Source: a virus
Length of the DNA: 49,390 bases
Strand: one strand, 5' to 3'
Virus record (IMG/VR): IMGVR_UViG_3300046488_000055
Span: 1 to 49,390 of that record
Shown: positions 37,758 to 45,206 of the stretch, in pieces
Layout: each line of letters opens with the position of its first letter
Position numbering within the stretch: the stretch's first letter is position 1
Notes under the pieces: model-generated
Databases searched by the model: none
Told to the model about the DNA's origin: nothing
What the model saw: the letters and a program-made list of their open reading frames with translations, nothing else
Position numbers and translations under genes: made by a program

Positions 37758-39496
37758 AGCTCGGACGCTGTAAAATCAATAACTTCGGAAGCTACCAGAG
37801 CTTTGATTTTGACTTCGGCCAAGAAGGGCTATCTTTGGGGTACGGTGCCACAGGATCTGGGAAAAGCACCATCCCAGACATTAGTTGCTGGATGCTATTT
37901 GGCATCACCGCCAAGGACGGCGCGGCAGATGATGTAAGATCCTGGCACACGCCAAATGAATCTACATCCGGTACGTTAGAAGTATCCTTACCTACTGGAG
38001 ATATCACGATCACACGAATTAGAGGGAAAGCAAATCAAAATGACTTATTTTGGACGGACGAGAACAGCGAAGAGCCGAAACGCGGTAAGGATCTTACTGA
38101 GACGCAGAAGAAACTTGAGGCATTACTGGGCTTTAACTCAGATACATACATTGCAAGTGCTTATTTCCACGAGTTCAATCCTACGGGCTCTTTTTTTGTA
38201 GCTAAGGCTAAAGATCGTAGACAATTGTTTGAAAAACTAGCTAACCTCGAACTTCCTCGTAGATTAGCAGAAAGTACTACACATGAGAAGAAGAGCACGA
38301 AGGCTGAAATCGAAGAAACAAAACTCAATCTCTCTCGAACAGCTGGGCAACTTACTCAGCTTGCCAATAATATCGAATCCGGTGTCAAAAGCCTCCAAAA
38401 ATGGGATCAAGGACGGGCGGCTGAGCTCGAAAGCATTAACAAACTATTATCGAGCTTTGACGAGGATCAATGGCATAAGATTACGGGACTTAGTGCGCAG
38501 TCCAGTACCTTTGAATCTAGCCGAAATAGTAAAATTGATTCTATAGTCACTCAGCTAGAAGGCTTGGACAGGGATATATTACCTGACGTATATTTTGAAG
38601 AGCACATAGCTTCGATTAGATCAGCAAAAGCTAATCAAACGTCTCAATCTGATATATGTCCTACCTGCGGCACCGCATTGGGCGACTGCGAGGATACCTC
38701 TTTTCAAGACGCCATAGACCTAGTGAAAGATCAAAAGCGACATAATCAGAATCTAAAGCTTCAGCACTCGTATGATATAAAAGAGCTAAAGCGATTACAA
38801 GGTGAAGTTAATCCATATACGGTTCAAATGAACGAGGAGATGCATCGAGCCAATCCTTATTATGATCAACTTAATAATGAGAAGACCCGAATAAATCCAT
38901 TTAGAGCACAAGTGGCACAAGATTCACATGAATTTGAGCAATTAGAAATAGCCGAGAAACGCACTGCTTTCGTTTTAGATAGCCTAGAAACTCATTTAAG
39001 CGACTTATCTTTCCTTTACGATATTTCCTCTAACTTACGAGGAGAGCTTCTTAAACAGGCAGTTAAAGCGATTGAAACCGCCACTAATAATTGTTTGGAT
39101 ACTCATTTTGATGCGGAGATTAGAGTCTCTTTTCTCCTTACGGATGCGGACAATCTGGACGTTGAAATTCAGAAGTCTGGACACTCCTGCAACTATAAGC
39201 AGCTCTCAAAAGGACAGCGTGGACTTCTAAAACTTGCGTTTACCACTTCTGTCATGGCTGCGGCATCAGATAGAGCAGGTGTACACTTCAGTAATCTCGC
39301 ATTCGATGAGGCGCTTGACGGACTGGATTCTAATATGAAAGTACAAGCATTTGGCTTATTACAAGAACTATCTCTAGATCATGAATCCATTCTGGTGATA
39401 GACCATGACCTAACTTTCCAGAGTCTTTTCGAGCGTAAGTTTAAAGTAACAATGATTGATGATATTAGTCATATTGAGGAAGAACTTGAATCCTAG
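37754..39496 (+). CDS. SbcC/Rad50-like (gp46-type) ATPase subunit
   Basis: A 580-residue SMC-type ATPase. Walker A GATGSGKST is at 31-39, coiled coils flank a zinc hook (Cys302-P-T-Cys305, in ICPTCGTALGDC), the ABC signature is SKGQRGLLKL and Walker B FDEALDGLD starts at 517, followed by VIDHDL. It is much shorter than bacterial SbcC (about 1000 residues), as in T4 gp46 and T5 D13. Preferred start ATG 37754, overlapping the SbcD stop. Confidence 0.9.
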   Translation: MKLGRCKINNFGSYQSFDFDFGQEGLSLGYGATGSGKSTIPDISCWMLFGITAKDGAADDVRSWHTPNESTSGTLEVSLPTGDITITRIRGKANQNDLFWTDENSEEPKRGKDLTETQKKLEALLGFNSDTYIASAYFHEFNPTGSFFVAKAKDRRQLFEKLANLELPRRLAESTTHEKKSTKAEIEETKLNLSRTAGQLTQLANNIESGVKSLQKWDQGRAAELESINKLLSSFDEDQWHKITGLSAQSSTFESSRNSKIDSIVTQLEGLDRDILPDVYFEEHIASIRSAKANQTSQSDICPTCGTALGDCEDTSFQDAIDLVKDQKRHNQNLKLQHSYDIKELKRLQGEVNPYTVQMNEEMHRANPYYDQLNNEKTRINPFRAQVAQDSHEFEQLEIAEKRTAFVLDSLETHLSDLSFLYDISSNLRGELLKQAVKAIETATNNCLDTHFDAEIRVSFLLTDADNLDVEIQKSGHSCNYKQLSKGQRGLLKLAFTTSVMAAASDRAGVHFSNLAFDEALDGLDSNMKVQAFGLLQELSLDHESILVIDHDLTFQSLFERKFKVTMIDDISHIEEELES

Positions 39497-39878
39497 GATT
39501 ACAGCAAAAGAATGGAATTTAATTAAGGGTGCTATAAGACGAGTCTTTAGCCGCTCTGAATTACGTAAAACTGTAATTGAACGTACTATAGTCAAAGGCT
39601 ATACTGACGAAACACGCAAAAGAGTCAAAACATGGTGTCGCTGTGAACAATGCGGAAAACTAGATGCAAAATCATCGCTTGCGGTCGATCACATTTCACC
39701 GGTTGTCCCGACTAACTCATCTTTTGCTGATATGTCGTTAGAAGAGTTGACAGATCGTATATGGTGTGATATTGTCAATCTACAGGCGATTTGTTCCGAC
39801 TGCCATGAGGCTAAATCCAAGATTGAAAACAAAGAACGTCGTAAATATAAGAAGGAGAAAAAAGAAAATGGGAAATGA
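39486..39878 (+). CDS. HNH endonuclease
   Basis: A protein of about 130 residues. An N-terminal helical part (TAKEWNLIKGAIRRVFSRS) precedes CRCEQCGKL, then LAVDHISPV with the HNH-type Asp-His, and VNLQAICSDCHEAKSK with the second Cys pair and His. The TTG at 39486 follows GAGGAAG and gives N-P-R-I-T-A-K-E-W; alternatives at 39456/39459 lie deeper in SbcC. It overlaps the SbcC end and the next gene start, as free-standing HNH genes or replication-linked nucleases do. Confidence 0.8.
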   Translation: MNPRITAKEWNLIKGAIRRVFSRSELRKTVIERTIVKGYTDETRKRVKTWCRCEQCGKLDAKSSLAVDHISPVVPTNSSFADMSLEELTDRIWCDIVNLQAICSDCHEAKSKIENKERRKYKKEKKENGK

Positions 39879-40164
39879 AGCAAAAGTAATTAGAGGACAA
39901 GTTAGACAGATAGCGCAGGAGCTCTTACCATCAATTTTAAATCAAGAGTTTTCACAACAGATATATAGCCAGTTGCAAAAAGAAATCACCTTCAAACTAG
40001 AAGAGATTCAAGCAATGGTGAACACCACGCTAAACGATATGAACAAACGAGCTCAAGACGTACAGGCGTTTATGATGAGCCAAATTCAAGCAGATATGGC
40101 TAAAAACGCACAGCCATTACCGGAAGTCGATACTACCTCAAATAACCTAGAAGCTGGAGTTTAA
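39868..40164 (+). CDS. coiled-coil hypothetical protein, 98 aa
   Basis: A helical protein (VIRGQVRQIAQELLPSILN, EEIQAMVNTTLNDMNKRAQ, FMMSQIQADMAK). The ATG at 39868 has AAGGAGA 9-10 nt upstream; the longer frame from 39766 would overlap the HNH gene heavily. No family is recognised. It lies between two nuclease genes. Confidence 0.65.
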   Translation: MGNEAKVIRGQVRQIAQELLPSILNQEFSQQIYSQLQKEITFKLEEIQAMVNTTLNDMNKRAQDVQAFMMSQIQADMAKNAQPLPEVDTTSNNLEAGV

Positions 40165-40165
40165 C

Positions 40166-40966
40166 ATGATAAAAGCACAAGGTCCAAAGATTCTCCTATT
40201 TGACATTGAAACTGCGCCGATGCTTGGATACGTATGGAGTCTCTGGGACAATAATGTCGCTTTAAATCAAATCTACAATGATTGGCATATTATATCCTGG
40301 GCTGCAAAGTGGTTAGACCTAAAATCTAATAAGACTATGTACCAAGATCAGCGGAATGCTAAGAACGTAGAAGATGATAAGAAAATTCTACAGGGTATCT
40401 GGAAGCTTCTGGATGAGGCGGACATAGTAATCACTCAAAATGGTAAGGCTTTTGATCAGAAGAAACTTAATGCTAGATTTATTCTACAAGGAATGCAGCC
40501 TCCGAGTAGCTTTAAACACATTGATACGCTTCTACTTGCTAAAAAGCATTTTGCCTTCACTAGCAATAAATTGGAGTATATGTCTGATAAACTTTGCACG
40601 AAATACAAAAAGCTAAAACATGAAAAATTTAGCGGTTTTGAAATGTGGAGCGAATGTTTGAAGGGCAACAAAGAAGCTTGGAAAGAGATGGAAAAATACA
40701 ATCGCTACGACGTATTAGCACTTGAAGAGTTATACACAAAACTAATTCCATGGGATAATGCGGTTAACTTTAATGTGTACCACGACGATCAAATCACTAG
40801 GTGTACGTGTGGAAATGAGGATCTCGTTAAGAATGGACACACTTATACCTCAGTAGGTAAATATCAACGATATCGATGTATGAAATGTGGCTCCGAGATC
40901 CAAGGACGGGTTAATTTATTCTCTAAAGAGAAAAAAACCTCATTAAAACGAGGTACTACGCGCTAG
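40166..40966 (+). CDS. 3'-5' exonuclease (RNase H fold) with C-terminal zinc ribbon
   Basis: A 266-residue DnaQ-superfamily nuclease. ExoI is LLFDIETAP (Asp13, Glu15), ExoII TQNGKAFDQKKL, and ExoIII YNRYDVLALEEL. The C-terminal 60 residues add CTCGNEDLVKNG and YRCMKCGSEIQ, a four-Cys zinc ribbon. Proteins of this type in phages are thought to process 3' ends during replication or recombination. Directly downstream is a strong promoter. Confidence 0.85.
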   Translation: MIKAQGPKILLFDIETAPMLGYVWSLWDNNVALNQIYNDWHIISWAAKWLDLKSNKTMYQDQRNAKNVEDDKKILQGIWKLLDEADIVITQNGKAFDQKKLNARFILQGMQPPSSFKHIDTLLLAKKHFAFTSNKLEYMSDKLCTKYKKLKHEKFSGFEMWSECLKGNKEAWKEMEKYNRYDVLALEELYTKLIPWDNAVNFNVYHDDQITRCTCGNEDLVKNGHTYTSVGKYQRYRCMKCGSEIQGRVNLFSKEKKTSLKRGTTR

Positions 40967-40967
40967 C

Positions 40968-40996
40968 TTGACATGGATGTCAGGTTAGGCTATTCT
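40968..40996 (+). promoter_or_regulatory. strong promoter giving a leaderless transglycosylase mRNA
   Basis: TTGACA (40968-40973), a 17-bp spacer and TATTCT (40991-40996). The canonical start position, 7 nt after the -10, is 41003, which is the A of the first ATG. No Shine-Dalgarno sequence precedes that ATG. Confidence 0.75.
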
Positions 40997-41002
40997 TTAT
41001 GA

Positions 41003-41410
41003 ATGATGACACTCATTATGGCTTTTGCCGCAACTACCGCTATGTTTGATCTTCCTCCAGGACTTCTCTCTGCAGTTTGTTATGTGGAGACTAAGCATAC
41101 CGCTTCTGCTATTCACCACAATGACGGCGGAAGCGACAGCTTAGGAGTTTGCCAGATCAAGTTTCAAACAGCTAAAGAACTTGGCTTTAAAGGTACTCCA
41201 GAAACTCTAAGACATGACAGTAAAGCCAACATCCATTACGCAGGGAAGTATCTCAAGAAACAACTGCATAGATATGATGGTGATGCTATCAAAGCTATCG
41301 CAGCTTATAATGCAGGGACATACCGCGTCAATACTAAAGGACGTATAAAGAATCTACATTACGTAAATAAAGTCTTCAATGTTTGGACAGGTGAGTATGC
41401 TAATAATTAA
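41003..41410 (+). CDS. lytic transglycosylase (SLT type)
   Basis: A 135-residue enzyme that cleaves the peptidoglycan glycan strand. Catalytic Glu29 lies in VCYVETKH, followed by SLGVCQIKFQTA (the usual S-x-G-x-x-Q motif) and AIAAYNAGTYRV. The N-terminal 15 residues are hydrophobic (MTLIMAFAATTAMF), so export is possible. It has its own promoter inside the replication block, which is odd for a structural lysin; it could aid DNA entry, lysis or an envelope function. Confidence 0.8.
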   Translation: MMTLIMAFAATTAMFDLPPGLLSAVCYVETKHTASAIHHNDGGSDSLGVCQIKFQTAKELGFKGTPETLRHDSKANIHYAGKYLKKQLHRYDGDAIKAIAAYNAGTYRVNTKGRIKNLHYVNKVFNVWTGEYANN

Positions 41411-41762
41411 TTTTGAGATTTTAGGTAAAGAGTGGAAGTTAAAAGTTCTTAAAAATAGACGCTATAAAAAGAAAAATGGCGAAGATAGCGTAGGGATGAC
41501 TAAGGGCTGGAAACGGCAAATTGACCTACCTATCCTCGGTGTAGAATTAGAGACTATCATCCACGAGCTTGTACATGCATATTTAACTGAGATGTGCCAC
41601 GACGGTACAGCTCCTACTGTGGCAGATCTAGAAGAAATCTATTCAGAATTAATGGCAAAACGAGGACAAGAGCTTCTTAATCTTGCTGCTGATTTATTTG
41701 ATCAGATCTTAAAACACACCAAATCTAATATTAGTCTAGTTAAAAGAGTAAATAATGACTAA
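41397..41762 (+). CDS. putative zinc metallopeptidase (HExxH)
   Basis: A protein of about 121 residues with an ETIIHELVHAYLTEMC segment, where HELVH is the zinc-binding HExxH motif. The upstream part is strand-rich (INFEILGKEWKLKVLKNRRY). It resembles small SprT/ImmA-like or minimal gluzincin phage proteins, but the family is not certain. An alternative ATG at 41379 exists. The 3' end overlaps the next gene. Confidence 0.65.
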   Translation: MLIINFEILGKEWKLKVLKNRRYKKKNGEDSVGMTKGWKRQIDLPILGVELETIIHELVHAYLTEMCHDGTAPTVADLEEIYSELMAKRGQELLNLAADLFDQILKHTKSNISLVKRVNND

Positions 41763-42042
41763 TGCTTGGCCTTTCATTATCATAATCTTATTATCTTGGG
41801 GCTTATATGCTGCTATGTATCACATCATTAAAGTCCAGTCGCCCTTGAATAAAAAGAAAGCTGAGCCTGCAAAAGATCAGCCAGTAGCTAAAATATATTT
41901 TATGAAAAGATCTGTTAGAAGACTTTGCGCTGATCATATCCACATATATCCAATCAGCAAGAAACATTTTGCTATTGTCGCAGATAAAGAAAATTGCATT
42001 TATTGTAAAAAAGATATTGACGACGGAAAAAATAAAGCGTAA
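41755..42042 (+). CDS. membrane protein with Cys pair, 95 aa
   Basis: One N-terminal transmembrane helix (PFIIIILLSWGLYAAMYHI), then a basic soluble part with RRLCADHIHIYP and ENCIYCKKDI, a likely metal-binding C-x2-C site. It is coupled to the metallopeptidase gene by an 8-bp overlap. Function unknown. Confidence 0.65.
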   Translation: MTNAWPFIIIILLSWGLYAAMYHIIKVQSPLNKKKAEPAKDQPVAKIYFMKRSVRRLCADHIHIYPISKKHFAIVADKENCIYCKKDIDDGKNKA

Positions 42043-42066
42043 GATAGATAAAGAGGAGAATTAATT

Positions 42067-42435
42067 ATGAGTGACGCAGGATTAGGTACATCACATTTTG
42101 ACAAGCTAACTGGCATTAAACACGACGGTGAAAAAGTAAGACTCGATCTACTGTCTACCCAATGGCTAAACGGCGTAGGACAAGTACTCACCTTCGGAGC
42201 TAAAAAATATGCAGCTCATAATTGGAGAGGAGGCCTAGCGCACTCGCGTACACTCGGAGCCGCTCTACGCCACATACTTGCTTTTAACTCAGGTGAAGAT
42301 CTAGATCCTGAGACAGGACTCTCGCATCTTCACCATGCGTCATGTTGCTTGATGTTTGCATCAGAGCTACACGCTACAAAACAAAAATTAGTGGATGACC
42401 GCTATAAAACCGAAGCTTTAGCTTCAAAGGAGTAA
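42067..42435 (+). CDS. dATP/dGTP diphosphohydrolase-like protein (DUF5664 type)
   Basis: A 122-residue protein with KHDGEKVRLDLLSTQWLNG, VLTFGAKKYAAHNWRGG, ALRHILAFNSGEDLDPETG and SHLHHASCCLMF. I recognise this as the phage family described as dATP/dGTP diphosphohydrolase N-terminal domain, a MazG-like helical fold. In phages it may adjust nucleotide pools. No PurZ gene is visible here, so diaminopurine DNA cannot be claimed. GAGGAGA precedes the ATG. Confidence 0.75.
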   Translation: MSDAGLGTSHFDKLTGIKHDGEKVRLDLLSTQWLNGVGQVLTFGAKKYAAHNWRGGLAHSRTLGAALRHILAFNSGEDLDPETGLSHLHHASCCLMFASELHATKQKLVDDRYKTEALASKE

Positions 42436-42437
42436 CT

Positions 42438-43019
42438 ATGGGATTCAAAGAAGTTAGCAGCTTAGACGCTGATAACACAACTGCATTAGGCGGAGTTAAC
42501 AAGAAAACCGGCAGGGCTAACCCCAAGACCGCTGAAGGTTATTATCTAGGTACACGTAAAGTAGAGTCTAAGATGTCTCTATCAGGTGAAGCTAGTATTC
42601 ACTTTTTGCAGACCTCAAAGGGTAACCTAGGTATCTGGGGTAAAACAGACCTAGATCGTAAGATTCAAACCGTGGTGCCTGGCCAAATGATTCGTATTAC
42701 CCAGACAAGCATGCAAGCTGTGCCAGGTAAAAAAGATATGTACAAATTCAAAGTAGAAGTCGACGCTGAGAATACCATTGAAGTTGAAGGACTTAACTCC
42801 AATGATTCTCAATCTGACGATAACTTTGAAGAAGATGTACCAGATCAAGGTACATATGAAGAAGAAACTGATGTAGACGCTGAAGAAGAACAACTAGATG
42901 AGGCTCCAGTAACTAGAGCGGCTCGTCCTGCAGCCCCTACTGCGACTCCAGATGCCGCTCGACAAGCAAAAGTACAGGCGCTACTTAATAAAGGCCGCAC
43001 TCAAACAGCAAAAAGATAG
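42438..43019 (+). CDS. single-stranded DNA-binding protein
   Basis: A 193-residue protein. The N-terminal 120 residues (FKEVSSLDADNTTALGGVN, GYYLGTRKVESKMS, LGIWGKTDLDRKIQTVVPG, KKDMYKFKVEVD) are a recognisable phage SSB-type OB-fold family. The next 45 residues are strongly acidic (FEEDVPDQGTYEEETDVDA), as in SSB tails that bind partner proteins, followed by a basic Ala-rich end. AAAGGAG precedes the ATG. It fits between nucleotide metabolism and the primase-helicase. Confidence 0.75.
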   Translation: MGFKEVSSLDADNTTALGGVNKKTGRANPKTAEGYYLGTRKVESKMSLSGEASIHFLQTSKGNLGIWGKTDLDRKIQTVVPGQMIRITQTSMQAVPGKKDMYKFKVEVDAENTIEVEGLNSNDSQSDDNFEEDVPDQGTYEEETDVDAEEEQLDEAPVTRAARPAAPTATPDAARQAKVQALLNKGRTQTAKR

Positions 43020-43040
43020 ACACCTAAAAGCCGTCTAAGT

Positions 43041-43084
43041 CCGCCAACTTCATTCAGCACTAGACTTGTGAGTGGAGTTGGCGG
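43041..43084 (+). terminator. large hairpin after the SSB gene
   Basis: CCGCCAACTTCATTCA (43041-43056) pairs along its full 16 bp with TGAGTGGAGTTGGCGG (43069-43084), two of them G-U, with a 12-nt loop. CAACATTTT follows, so the U-run is not adjacent. It may attenuate or protect the highly needed SSB mRNA. It shares the sequence GAGTGGAG with the hairpin at 5026. Confidence 0.55.
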
Positions 43085-43109
43085 CAACATTTTAACCAAA
43101 GGAGTAACC

Positions 43110-43301
43110 ATGTCAGAAGATAAAACGAAGAAGTCATACGGATCAGCACAAAGTTATTTAGGTAGAAATCTAGAGAATTACAAGAAACTCCAATCATCCA
43201 TAGCTGAAAAGAAAAAACTTGTAAAAGAATTAAAAGAGGCCGACACCCTTACTAAAGCAAGAAAACTATTATACGGGTTGAAAAAAGGTAACTTAAAGTG
43301 A
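43110..43301 (+). CDS. small basic protein, 63 aa
   Basis: A Lys-rich helical protein (LGRNLENYKKLQSSIAEKK, EADTLTKARKLLYGLKK) starting at an ATG with AAAGGAG upstream; the longer frame from 43068 runs through the hairpin and is rejected. It may be a helicase loader or accessory factor, by position only. It ends 12 bp before the primase-helicase gene. Confidence 0.65.
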   Translation: MSEDKTKKSYGSAQSYLGRNLENYKKLQSSIAEKKKLVKELKEADTLTKARKLLYGLKKGNLK

Positions 43302-43313
43302 GAGGAGGTTTTC

Positions 43314-45206
43314 ATGATACATCGGTGTATATTACCCGACTGGGCAAAAAAGAAACATCCTGCCAGTCGAAAAGTAATAGAAGGAAAATTAGATGAGCAT
43401 CAATTACACAGTCTTAACGAGAATTATTATAATATCTACTATCTTCCTAATAGCCCAAGTACTTATGAGGAAGGGAAGACAGTAGACGGCTCTCAGATAG
43501 ATACTTTCTCCTATGTTTTCGTAGATATGGATCTAAAGGACGGAGTACATCAAAGCAAGGAAAGCTTTGTTCAGGTAGTATTTGATAGTCCCATCCCTCC
43601 CACACGTATCATTTATTCTGGTAATGGTGTGCATGTGTATTGGAAAGTAACCGATCTTGATGCTATGACCTATTTAAAGCTACAACGTCGTTTAGCTAGG
43701 TATTTTGATACGGATTTAGCGGTAAGTAAAATCTATCAGCTAATGCGCACGCCAGGGACACTAAACACTAAAGATCCTGATAATCTAAAGCCTTGCACTG
43801 AGGAATGGTCGGAAGACATAAGTTATTCTAGTGAGCAGTTAGATAGCCTTCTTCCTATTTTGACTAAAGAAGACGAAGTGTATTGTCAGGGTCATTTTGA
43901 TAAAACTTATCAAGTGGATACTTCAGACACAAAGATCAACACTAAACTCCCCGTGAAGTTCGGCGCCTTATTAAAGAATAGTCAAGAAGTTAAAGATATC
44001 TGGCTTGGTAACACCACAGACAGAAGCGAAGCGGATTATCGTCTAGGACATATCCTATTTGCTTCAGACTTTACTAGAGCTGACGCACTATCGGTGCTAG
44101 TAAACTGTAAAAAAGCTATGGATAGGATGCCAAAGCATCGCGTAGCTTATGCAACTAATATTATTGATAAAATATGGACGTATGAGCAGGAGCCAGATGA
44201 TCTAGGCTTAAACCTATCCGACTCAATCAAAGATATCCTAGCTAAAAGAGGAGGGAATCTTAAAGGAATCAGATTTCCATGTTATAAGTGGCTAGATGAT
44301 ACCGCGCATGGTTTTCGACTAGGACAAGTCTTTGGACTCGTTGGAGGCTCTGGTGTCGGGAAAACTGCAGTAGCCTTAAATATGTTCATGGGCTTTGTGG
44401 AGCTCAATCCAGATTATCATCATTTTATCATACCGCTAGAACAGCCCGCAGAGGAGATTGCAGAGCATTGGAGGACTATGTGTGGTGAGAAGACTTACCT
44501 ACACGACAAAGTGCATGTAATGAGCAACTACGACGAAGTAGGAGGGTATAGGCAGCTATCCCTAGAAGACATTGAAGCTTATATCCTTAAATTCCAAACA
44601 ACGACTAAAACTAAGATCGGATGCGTCGTAATTGACCACATCGGAGCACTAAAGAAAGCAGGCGGGAAGGGCGAACAGCAGGATCTAATGGACATCTGCC
44701 ATAGTCTAAAACCTTTTGCCCAAAAGACCCAAACGCTCTTAGTAATCCAATCTCAGACTAGCCGCGAGAAGGCAGGGATTGGTGACTTAGAGCTAAACAA
44801 AGATGCCGCCTATGGTACTATGCTATTTGAGGCTTACTGTGATTACATGGTGACAATCTGGCAGCCTCTAAAGCGCTGTTATGAGAACTCAGCATGCCCG
44901 ACAATTACCGCCTATAAATTTTGTAAAATTAGACATAAAAAAATAGGTGTAGACGTAATACGAGAAGATGTGCGATACTTACTTTACTTTGATCCGATAA
45001 CTGAATGTCTAAGAGATATGACTCAAGAAGATGAGACCTCTTTTAATTGGTTCAATAAAGCAGCCACTAAGGACAGAGGCAAAGATAGAAAAACTGACTT
45101 AGTGACTTATGTGAGCATGAGGAGTGACCCCGATGGAGAAGCTAGTAATAATCAAAACCCTAAAACAATTAGAAGACCTGCGTCTACACCTAGAGAATCA
45201 TCCTGA
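43314..45206 (+). CDS. AEP-type primase fused to a DnaB-like helicase
   Basis: A 630-residue replication protein. N-terminal archaeo-eukaryotic primase motifs: VFVDMDLKDG (Asp71, Asp73), YSGNGVHVYW (His107) and RRLARYFDTDLAV with LMRTPGTLN (145-151), as in RepB/prim-pol proteins. After a linker comes a RecA-type motor with Walker A GGSGVGKT (344-351), Walker B CVVIDHIGAL (Asp441), and IQSQTSREK as motif 3. Priming and unwinding on one chain, with this primase class instead of TOPRIM, distinguishes it from T7 gp4. AGAGGAGG precedes the ATG. It overlaps the polymerase gene by 74 bp. Confidence 0.85.
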   Translation: MIHRCILPDWAKKKHPASRKVIEGKLDEHQLHSLNENYYNIYYLPNSPSTYEEGKTVDGSQIDTFSYVFVDMDLKDGVHQSKESFVQVVFDSPIPPTRIIYSGNGVHVYWKVTDLDAMTYLKLQRRLARYFDTDLAVSKIYQLMRTPGTLNTKDPDNLKPCTEEWSEDISYSSEQLDSLLPILTKEDEVYCQGHFDKTYQVDTSDTKINTKLPVKFGALLKNSQEVKDIWLGNTTDRSEADYRLGHILFASDFTRADALSVLVNCKKAMDRMPKHRVAYATNIIDKIWTYEQEPDDLGLNLSDSIKDILAKRGGNLKGIRFPCYKWLDDTAHGFRLGQVFGLVGGSGVGKTAVALNMFMGFVELNPDYHHFIIPLEQPAEEIAEHWRTMCGEKTYLHDKVHVMSNYDEVGGYRQLSLEDIEAYILKFQTTTKTKIGCVVIDHIGALKKAGGKGEQQDLMDICHSLKPFAQKTQTLLVIQSQTSREKAGIGDLELNKDAAYGTMLFEAYCDYMVTIWQPLKRCYENSACPTITAYKFCKIRHKKIGVDVIREDVRYLLYFDPITECLRDMTQEDETSFNWFNKAATKDRGKDRKTDLVTYVSMRSDPDGEASNNQNPKTIRRPASTPRESS

